Assembly (NCBI RefSeq): GCF_007655135.1
Contig: NC_045129.1
Location: forward strand, 19,442,274-19,506,273
Direction: 5' to 3'
Length of the DNA: 64,000 nucleotides
From: Punica granatum
Lineage: Eukaryota; Streptophyta; Magnoliopsida; Myrtales; Lythraceae
Each line of letters opens with the position of its first letter. Position 1 is the stretch's first letter. The position numbers and the translations under genes are program-made. Shown one piece after another: positions 55,742 through 64,000 of this stretch. Below the pieces are notes generated by a model. That model saw only the letters and a list, made by a program, of their open reading frames with translations, was not told where the DNA came from and did not search any database.

Positions 55742-58700
55742 TGTGCGCACCCGAATTTCATCTCGTCGGGGCACGCATGCGCGCGCCTAAGCAAACGCGG
55801 CTTGGGAGTGTCCACCTTCCCGGGGACGCACGACAGACACGCGTGGGAAGGAGTCGCCACTTACTGTTTACGACCCGCAGGTCGAGGGCCGTTGAGTCGC
55901 CCGGGTCTAGGGGTACGGGGTACACCTAAATGCTAAGGCAATGGTCATACGGAACCGAAAATTCCGAATTCGGGGGTTCTATTACGTGCGGGCCTATATC
56001 CCGCACGCCTTTTCGGTACTCTAGCTTGCTAGGCTTGCCATTTTGTTTATTTACCGCGTTATTTAGAGTTGCGCTCGACTCACCCGTTTTGACACCGTAA
56101 ATTCGATGAATTGATCAAGCTGGGCCAAGAGTCCGAAAGATGAGTAGGTTTGTGCATCGAGGAGTCGGTTCACTATCTTAGCGTTACAGTTCATCGAACC
56201 GTGATGGTCGATTCCCTGCGTGAACCGAAACCACGAGTATCCAAGCTTATTCACCACTTGGTGGCGATAGACCAACTTAACCAATCCAGCACTCGAACCT
56301 CTCGCTCACCGATCGGGGATCCTTACAAGGAGATGAATGAACATACAAATAGAATCCTCACAATGTTCTCTCGAACAATTACAAAGTATAACCGAATAAG
56401 TAAATGGATCCCGATCGGTTTGCATTGGGCCACTATTCCACTCCGGCTCACCGTGTATTTTGAATAGCCGATAAGTGAATTAAGGCAACGCGGGCTCAAG
56501 GAGCCGGGGGTCGGGTCCGATCGATCCAACGGTTTGCAGGAGAATCGATTGATTCCCACTGTAACCATTGGGCCGATCGAGCTCCCGAGTGATATCTAGA
56601 TCGATTTCACACGCCCAATCCAAATTGCCTTCCACATAGGCCGTGTTCGGAGTGTAACGGTGAATCGAGGCTAGATCCCATTCCGCACTCGGGTTGCACG
56701 CGCTCGGTGAATTAGGAGGCGTTGGACCCCGTATAACATGTAACCTATGGGCTCGGGCCCGAATCGCAACAAATCAGCAAAAGCAAGAATAAAACAGAAG
56801 AAAACTGATAAAACTGATGAAATACAGACAACAACTGATAAGTATCGGTGAATACAGACGAGTTGTGTATTAGGCCGAATGTACGTGATTTAATCAGTTA
56901 TTAACCGGGGTTGATTAGCAAACAATGTATCTAACCTAGGCAAACATAGATGGTGGATTAGAATAGGGTTCTAAGCCAATTACATGTGTGTGTTTGTTTT
57001 ATGACTCTTATTCAGTTAAGTGTCACTGCGGTTTCACCGAATTAGCTGAACTCGTGTTTTGACTCTAGATTGGAATCTATAATTCCGCCTATCCATTATC
57101 TAGTGTTTGATTAGGCCGGATGTATGATTAGTCTGGTTCTTTGTGTTTTGTAACTGAAATAAAATGCTCCCCACCGAATCTACAATAGGAAGATAGAAAC
57201 ACCGAAAGTGAACGGAATGGGCCGTACGAATGAAACTCGCACCAGAACGGGCCGCCCCTTTCCGTCCATAGATCGAGGTGTATCCGACTTCCTAAGGCCT
57301 AGGATATCGGTGAATCACGGAATGACGACTATGCCCTTGAGTGGTAAAACATGTGATGTTCATATATAAATTAAAGATCGTGTGACACGAAGAGGTCTAA
57401 AGAGGACTCGCGCATCTCGACTCGAGCCGCCTCAAATTGGGCCCTGACTCGAGTCATAGTACGCGAGTACTTGCTAGACACGATTCTATTCGTGTTACAC
57501 GTCTCGATGTTTGGAAATTATGAGCTTTTAAGGAAAAGGACATTTCCGCCGTTCCATGGACCATCGATACGTTTACGAATTAATATTCAATTTGTCCAAT
57601 TATTTAATCCAAGTGATTTAATTAACCGAATGATACGTCCCGTTTCTCCCATTTGAGAAATTATTCGGGGGTAGTGATCTTATATCGAGGAATTGTGGAC
57701 TTGATGGATAATCTTCCAAAACTAACTCTCCTAGGAGACGGCTAGCACATGATCGACGATAGAAACACAAAATATGGGTACACTCAATTCCAAGGGACGG
57801 TTCCGAAGCAACGAAGGAGACCGTCCTAAGCCCGGGATGGGTCAAAGAGCACTCGGCCCCTCCTCCAAAGATTGAGCCGAGAGCTCTCCATGACCCGACT
57901 TGGGTTATGGAGGGCCTCCTACATCGATTCCGGTCGTATCTTGCATGCATAATACATCAAGCACGATAGTAACGCACGTTTTAACCAAATCGATGCCGCC
58001 ATGATCATAATTATGCCAACGGGCATACAAACATGCACAAACAAAATATTTAAAGGAATCAATAAAACGGCGTCGATTCATACAACGACGAAATGGAAAA
58101 TACGGGAACCGACTTATTTCGAGGTGAAAGAGGATTTCTTGGACCCGTGTGGTCCAAAGAAACTCTCGGCCACCTCCCATGAGGAATGGCCGTGAGTTTC
58201 CGTGGCTCACGCGGGTCAAGGCAACCTCTTCAACCCCGATTTAAGTTCTTTCCCGTCATGATGCATGTGTTCATACGACGTATAGCATGATAAACGACGT
58301 ACATTTGCATGGGAGTAGGTAAAAACGTAAACTTGCATGCATTTCAACTTGTTAAACGCCTTAACACCTCATATCAAAAGAATATCGGAGATCCTAACTT
58401 CTCTAAGTCGTAGAGGAGTGTTACCTAGCCTCGGAATACGAGGAAAGAGTCGGAGAAGTGGCAAAGGGAGTCGGGAGACTTGTCTGGAATGAACAGACCC
58501 GAATCGGAGCAGTTGGGTCGACTAGCAGACCCGACTGGCAGTCTGGCTTGTGGGGGCCGTATCGGTTGATTGGGATGGAATTTTCGCGCGGGCCAGTTGC
58601 GTTGGATTCCCAAAAGACTAAGGATCGCGCCTGTGGTGGTTTCGGGAGGAGAGCAGGCGTAGATTTTCTGGAAATCAAAAACAAAGTCGGGTCAGTAAAA

Positions 58701-60283
58701 AAAGGACAGACCCAGTCGGGTCAAAACAGACCCGACTGGCACCCAATGAAGAAACGGCTCCACAGGAGGCTCCCGGTGGTCTTTTGATGCAAGGTCGGTG
58801 GCATTGGACTTCTAACTGGCTGAGGATCACGGTGATAGGTGGCTCGTAGCGAGATTCAACCCGAGCTGACCTGTGCGTCCGGGAGGCTCCCGGTGGTCTT
58901 TTGGTGCAAGATCGGTGGTATTGGACTCCTAACTGGCTTAGGATCATGCCTGAAGTGGTTTCATGAGGATTGGACATGTCGATTTTCCTGAAAGATGCAA
59001 AGAAAACCGGGAAAAAACTGGAAAAATCTGTGAAGGGAGAAAGAAGAGAAAAGGCGGTGGTGCACGGTTGAACGGCTCTCGGCACGCGACCACCTTGTCA
59101 CGAGGAAGAGTGAGGGTCGTGAGGAACCCCTAGGAAGTGATGGCACGACTCGCCATGGTCGTGGGAAGAAATGGCGTGCCGAGGATCCCGGGGTGGCTAT
59201 GGAAACCCGTCTCTGTACTGTTTCTGTTACCTGCTGAAACGGTGTGTTGGAGGCTTCGAATGCTAAAACTAAGTTCGGAAATGGATTTAGAAGGTTGAAA
59301 ACATGTGGGGTAAGAAGTTTGGTCAAGGCTCGGGCAAAGTCGAGGGGCAGGACTCGCCTAGGAACCGGGAAAGTACCTAGAGACCCGATTCTGAAATGTT
59401 CTAGATCTGCATGCTGGGAGCTTCAAATGCCAAAACTAACACCGGAAATGGACTCGGGAGGTCAAGTACGTGTGGGATATGAAGTTTGGTCAAGTTTGGT
59501 TCGGGTTGAGAGGCGGTCGCCGGAAAACGGTTGAGTTTTCCGGTAATTTTGGCCTTGAACCGGGCTGTGCTTGGGCTGTGCGATTTTGGAAAATGCTGAA
59601 GTTTGAGAGGGCCTGGAGAGGGTTTCCTAGAGTGAGAAAGCTAGAGAGATGATGGAAGTTGAGTTGTGATTAAGTTAATGATGCAATGGGCTTATAAAGG
59701 AATACTTAATGGCTTGTTTAGTGAAAACTAAGTGCAATTAGTGGGTGCTTAAGGGATCCGAATTTTTGGAGGGAAGATTAGGGTGGGGACGTTGTCTTGA
59801 AAGGTGATGGGAGGTGATGGATGGGAGAAGGAAAGTGATGGGTGTAAGAAGATATTTTGAAAATGTGTGGTGGAGGCTCATTTGGCTTGTCTTTAAAGGA
59901 GAGCCATGGCTCGCGGCTTGGCTCGGCTCGGCTCGACTTGGCTAGCTCAAGGGTCCCACTTGATTAGGAAGAAAGCCGGAAGAAGCTCGGGGCTTGATCG
60001 ATCACGCATTCGATTTCCGTGATTCGCTTGAACGACGAATTATCGATGTATGCACGAATACGGTTTTAATGAGAACTAATATTGACATTCTTCGTATGGG
60101 TGAATGCTCGGGCGTCCCGGGGACTCGAATGTCGGTTTTGCTCCGTTTGGATGATCAGGGTGAAGTTGTCCGTTTCTGTCGCTTGTTCGCGCCTCTGCGT
60201 GATGTACCGCTCGTGTCGGCATGCTTTGTGCTTTGGGCAGAACGATTTACTTGCCGGCCCCGGCTGGAGATCGATATCCGGAG
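55742..60283 (-). repeat. B-type LTR nested in the preceding LTR, cut at 60283
   Basis: It begins TGTGCGCACCCG at 55742 and follows the B-type pattern for 4.5 kb. It never reaches its GGTGCTGACA end because the chromovirus LTR starts at 60284. The flanking bases at its start are ATGGT. The hairpin is at 55986-56006. It contains a diverged duplicated block at 58755-58950. No gene is seen. Confidence 0.83.
58755..58950. repeat. Short tandem duplication in the LTR
   Basis: A segment containing GGAGGCTCCCGGTGGTCTTTT and TGGACT(T/C)CTAACTGGCT occurs twice with about 118-bp spacing. It is related to the block duplicated at 46931-47240. Confidence 0.75.
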
Positions 60284-62775
60284 TGTCACGACCCGAAACT
60301 TATAGCAGAGTTTCCCCTCTATTCCTTAGTATCCATTGTCATATGCGCAACTCATATGTGTATAATCTGTTTTCTTAACTCCCAACACATTGAACCAACC
60401 CAGCAAGCTCTATATAAACATATAACCACCTAACCAATTCAGATATATGCATAAAACTCTCAAAGATTACTCAGTTGCAACCATCTTGTAACATAGACTG
60501 AACGAAAAGCTTTCATATATATATATAGCATACTTCTACAACACATCCAACCTTTAAACTAACTCGGCATGCTCTACATGAATATATAATGAGTCTAACG
60601 GATTCTAATGTACATATATGCTCTCCATAGTGTGTTCAGCTACAACCATACCACTAAACCAACTAACAAAAGTTTCAGGTCGTAACAGGATTGTAACATT
60701 TACGAACACTTACTACCTATACTATGGGTGGGCCTACTTGCCAAAATCCTTTGCGCTGATCCCCGTTATCCAAAGCCCTCCTGTGCGGCTAGTCTAACTC
60801 CTAGCTCATCTGGAAAAATTGTATGCAGGGGGTGAGCTGCAACTCAGTGATTACTATATTCCAAAGTAAAATGAGCTAATATGTTACATCACAATTCACG
60901 ACAATCAATCATACACATATATATTTCACCGTGATATAGCATCCGATACCAAGATCATCCTTTCACACAACTCATAGGGCAACCAATCCAAACAACAGTA
61001 ATATAGCCATAGGGTTGCATTTCCTCGCAACAGAGTTATGACGGTACCGTGACCCCGCACACCTCATTCATATCATCCTCAACTCCCAATATCCATGTCT
61101 CATGAGCGGGGGCCACCCATTAACCTCTGGCGGTAAGAGTTGACCTTCATTTATATTCCGCCGGTCCAGCGGCCGATCATGCCCCTACTTATATTCCGCC
61201 GGGTCCAGCGGCCGATCAGGCCCCTATTTGTATTCCGCCAGGTCCAGCGGCCGATCAAGTCCCTATTTATATTCCGCCGGGTCCAGCGGCCGATCAAGTC
61301 CCTATTTATATTCCGCCGGGTTCGGCGGCCGATCAGGCCCCTTTTATAATCCGCCGGGTCCAGCGATCCCATGGCTATAGTCCAACCATCACAAGCATAC
61401 TAAGCATACACATCAGCTATGTTTCGCAATCATTCAGCCACCATCACTTCTATAACCATACATATATATATATATATATTTATTATCATTTTACGATGGA
61501 AGAAAGTACTCACTAACACCCCTGAAACGACCACTTAATGAGTTGAGCCTTCCGGAGGTATAACCTCAGTCTCCCCAGCCCCTATTCAGTTCAAGCACAA
61601 AGGTTAGATAATATGCTAAATAAGAGTACATATAGGTATCAGTTTTAACTCCCGTATTATTTGATTAATATAACTAAAATATAACCAATGACATAACAAT
61701 TCCAATGATATGCTATGCATAACTCAAATCATATCAGTTTAGAATAGTAATTATATTATACGGAGAGCCAATTCGATCAGCCAAATTCAAGTAAGGAGTA
61801 CAAGGAATTCTAAGTACTTCTTTGGTTCCAAAATACAAATAAACAAGATCTTGGTCAATCAACCCATCACATGATATCATTATAATGCATGATAAATTTC
61901 AAATCAGATCCCTTCTCTAATCCATAATCAGCTCAAAGAGCAAAATATATGCATATATATACATATGTACACACACTTGTCTACATCTATATATATATAT
62001 ATATATATATTTTCAGAAAGGCTTAGCTATGTGTGTTAAAAACCTCCTAACTCAACTAAGAAATTTGCCCCCTGCCTTACAACCGAATTATTCAGCTTCT
62101 ATAGGTGACCAAACTCATCCTAACACAACATAAAACTAATTCCAAATATATATCCAACTCAATTTATATTAGCTAGGAGAACTAACAAAAATCACCATAA
62201 ACTAATCTTTTGAAACTTGATCAGACAAGAAGGATGCAAGAAGAGCCACAAACCATGTACAACATAGTAAATATGAATGTTTAAATCATAGATAATCAAC
62301 TTACTAATCAATACTCTAACTTAGTCTTCTTCCTCTTATTCTTCTCCAAGAATTTTCTCGACTCAGCCAGTTCTCTCTCTCTCTCTCTCTCTCTTCTAGT
62401 TCATTTTCATTTCCTTTCAGCTAGGGATAGAGCAAGGGAGGGTATGGCTTAAATAAGGATGAAAAGAAGAAAAAGAAGGTGGTCAAAGATGGTCAAAGGC
62501 GGTGGGAAGGAAAGGGCTGCTGAAGAGGAGGCCACTTGGCCCATTCTACACTCATCTCTATCTGATTTCTCACTTTTTCGTTTTTTATTATTATTATTAT
62601 TATTTTCTTTCATATAGATAATGATCCAGCCACAAGTCGTGGTATATTATATACATTTAAAGATCCAGCCAAAAAAATAATGGTATATTATATACATGTA
62701 TGTTATGTAACCATGCATGTGCACATGGATATGAATATGAGCATATATGCATGTTTGGTGGACACTAGCCTCACA
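60284..62775 (-). repeat. 3' LTR of a Del/Tekay-like chromovirus
   Basis: On the minus strand it starts TGTGAGGCTAGTGTCC directly after the polypurine tract and ends CGGGTCGTGACA at 60284, giving 2,492 bp with TG..CA ends. The outer flank is CGGAG (60279-60283); the matching duplicate would lie beyond the right edge. It carries a 39-bp tandem repeat and several microsatellites: TA at 61462-61479 and 61988-62010, CT at 62372-62394, TTA at 62586-62604. Confidence 0.85.
61151..61371. repeat. Tandem repeat of about 39 bp, six units
   Basis: The unit TATTCCGCCGGGTCCAGCGGCCGATCA plus a CCCCTATTT spacer is repeated six times inside the chromovirus LTR. The open frames over it on both strands reflect the unit length being a multiple of three. 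Confidence 0.9.
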
Positions 62776-62787
62776 ATCTCCCCCACT
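62776..62787 (-). other. Polypurine tract of the chromovirus
   Basis: On the minus strand TTAGTGGGGGAGAT precedes the LTR start TGTGAGG. Together with the AATTTCGGGGACGAAATTT sequence after the pol stop, this is the usual layout of Del/Tekay elements. Confidence 0.8.
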
Positions 62788-62809
62788 AATGAAAATTTCG
62801 TCCCCGAAA

Positions 62810-64000
62810 TTATTTACCTGATATCGGGAAAAGGTATGGATAGTTGACTCTCATAGAATCCTCGGGTTCCCAAGTGGCTTCTTCTATCGAATGACTCTTC
62901 CACAACACCTTTACTAATGGAATTGTCTTGGTTCGAAGGACCTGCTCTTTCCTATCTAAGATCTCCACTGGCTCTTCCTCATATGTTAAGTCCTCATTTA
63001 ACTCCACCGGTTGATAACTCAAAACATGAGATGGGTCCGGTATATACTTACGCAACATTGACACATGAAACACGTTATGGATACGGGACAGTTCAGGGGG
63101 TAGAGCCAACCGATATGCCACCTTCCCAATGCGCTCCAAAATCTCGTATGGCCCGATATATCTGGGACTAAGCTTTCCTTTCTTGCCAAATCTCATAATA
63201 CCCTTCCACGGTGATACCTTTAAGAAAACTCGATCCCCTTGCTGAAACTCGAGGTCCTTTCTTCGTTTATCAGCATAATTCTTTTGTCGCCCTTGAGCGG
63301 TCTTTAATCTCTCTCTGATAATCTTGACCTTTTCAGCTGTTAGGTCGACTATTTCCGGTCCAGTTAATTGTCTCTCTCCAACTTCGTTCCAACACAATGG
63401 TGTTCGACAAGCACGACCATAAAGCGACTCATATGGTGCCATTCCAATACTAGATTGATAGCTGTTATTATACGCGAATTCCATCAAAGGAAGGTAGTCA
63501 TCCCAGCAGCCTTGAAATTCTATAACACACGCTCTTAACATATCCTCCAATGTTTGAATGGTCCTTTCGCTTTGCCCGTCTGATTCGGGATGAAAAGCAG
63601 TGGTCAAATTCAATTTCGTGCCTAGAGCCGTAACAAAACTATTCCAGTACTTGGAAGTAAAATAGGAACCTCTGTCTGATACTATGGATGCCGGCACACC
63701 GTGCAACCTCACAATCTCCTTAATGAACAATTGTGCCAACTGATCTGCACCAAATGTCGTTTTAGCTGGTAGGAAGTGAGCGGATTTAGTCAGCCTATCA
63801 ACTATCACCCATATAGAATCATGCCCTCTTCGTGTTAGTGGAAGTCCCGAGACAAAATCCATGGTGATCTTTTCCCATTTCCATTCAGGTACCGGAAGGG
63901 GTTGTAATAACCCTGATGGGTGCTGATGTTCTGCCTTAACCTGCTGACATACTAGACACTTAGCGACATATTCAGCTATCTCCTTTTTCATGTTATACCA
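62810..64000 (-). CDS. pol: Chromovirus pol: integrase with chromodomain (partial)
   Basis: The C-terminal part of a Ty3/gypsy polyprotein, open from the right edge of the window to TAA at 62810, about 397 codons. The sequence starts inside the integrase zinc region (CLVCQQVKAEHQHPSG). The catalytic residues are in TMDFVSGLP, VSDRGSYFTS and DGQSERTIQTLED. A GPY/F module follows (GPYEILERIGKVAYRLALP), then the C-terminal chromodomain (VEILDRKEQVLR..VKVLWKSHSIEEATWEPE). Such a chromodomain is known to steer chromoviruses to chromatin. No stop or frameshift is seen, so this copy may be young. The start lies outside the window. Confidence 0.93.
   Translation of the reverse strand, partial: WYNMKKEIAEYVAKCLVCQQVKAEHQHPSGLLQPLPVPEWKWEKITMDFVSGLPLTRRGHDSIWVIVDRLTKSAHFLPAKTTFGADQLAQLFIKEIVRLHGVPASIVSDRGSYFTSKYWNSFVTALGTKLNLTTAFHPESDGQSERTIQTLEDMLRACVIEFQGCWDDYLPLMEFAYNNSYQSSIGMAPYESLYGRACRTPLCWNEVGERQLTGPEIVDLTAEKVKIIRERLKTAQGRQKNYADKRRKDLEFQQGDRVFLKVSPWKGIMRFGKKGKLSPRYIGPYEILERIGKVAYRLALPPELSRIHNVFHVSMLRKYIPDPSHVLSYQPVELNEDLTYEEEPVEILDRKEQVLRTKTIPLVKVLWKSHSIEEATWEPEDSMRVNYPYLFPISGK

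Noticed and set aside
61140..61372. Periodic short arrays that might look like a CRISPR-like repeat-spacer structure
   Set aside because: Units of about 39 bp are directly adjacent without unique spacers and lie in a plant retrotransposon LTR. It is an ordinary tandem repeat.

Overview
This window is plant nuclear DNA made almost entirely of nested transposable elements. I see no host gene, tRNA, rRNA or CRISPR array. The polyproteins belong to Ty3/gypsy elements of the Tat/Ogre type and a chromovirus, and there is a Mutator-like transposase with plant-type introns. All this points to repeat-rich heterochromatin of a flowering plant, probably a eudicot. The species cannot be named from the sequence.

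Most of positions 1-60283 is built from one superfamily of very long LTRs (about 5 kb). Each LTR reads TGT(G/A)CG..ACCCG at its low-coordinate end and GGTGCTGACA at its high-coordinate end when the element lies on the minus strand. Two subfamilies can be separated: A (starts TGTACGGACCCG) and B (starts TGTGCGCACCCG). From left to right: an A-type LTR of an element that continues off the left edge (8-4844); the 3' internal end and the left part of the LTR of a plus-strand element 'P' (4845-8623); a complete minus-strand Ogre/Tat-like element (8624-27487) with a perfect 5-bp target duplication GCTCC, inserted into the P LTR, which resumes at 27488-28627; a two-LTR deletion derivative (28628-40962) keeping only a damaged ORF1 and a gag start; a broken A-type LTR (40963-42818 and 49420-51536) split by a 6.6-kb solo A-type LTR with target duplication CTCGG (42819-49419); a decayed Mutator-like element (51537-54820); two B-type LTRs, one inside the other (54821-55741 and 55742-60283); and the 3' LTR plus the integrase/chromodomain end of a Del/Tekay-like chromovirus (60284-64000), which continues off the right edge.

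The complete element reads on the minus strand: 5' LTR, primer-binding site, ORF1, gag, protease, a short candidate intron, reverse transcriptase, RNase H, integrase, tandem-repeat 3' region, polypurine tract, 3' LTR. It is defective. It has in-frame TGA stops where the family has arginine, a deletion next to the RT VDD motif, loss of the second RNase H region, loss of the gag start, a TAG before integrase and a 2.9-kb deletion in the 3' LTR. The 3' LTR also carries a solo Copia-like LTR (10630-12314) with target duplication GGGTC.

The observations most worth checking are the frame-restoring intron between protease and RT, a short hairpin kept in all eight LTR ends (one copy with changes in both arms), longer hairpins repeated inside the LTRs, and an ORF1-only derivative.
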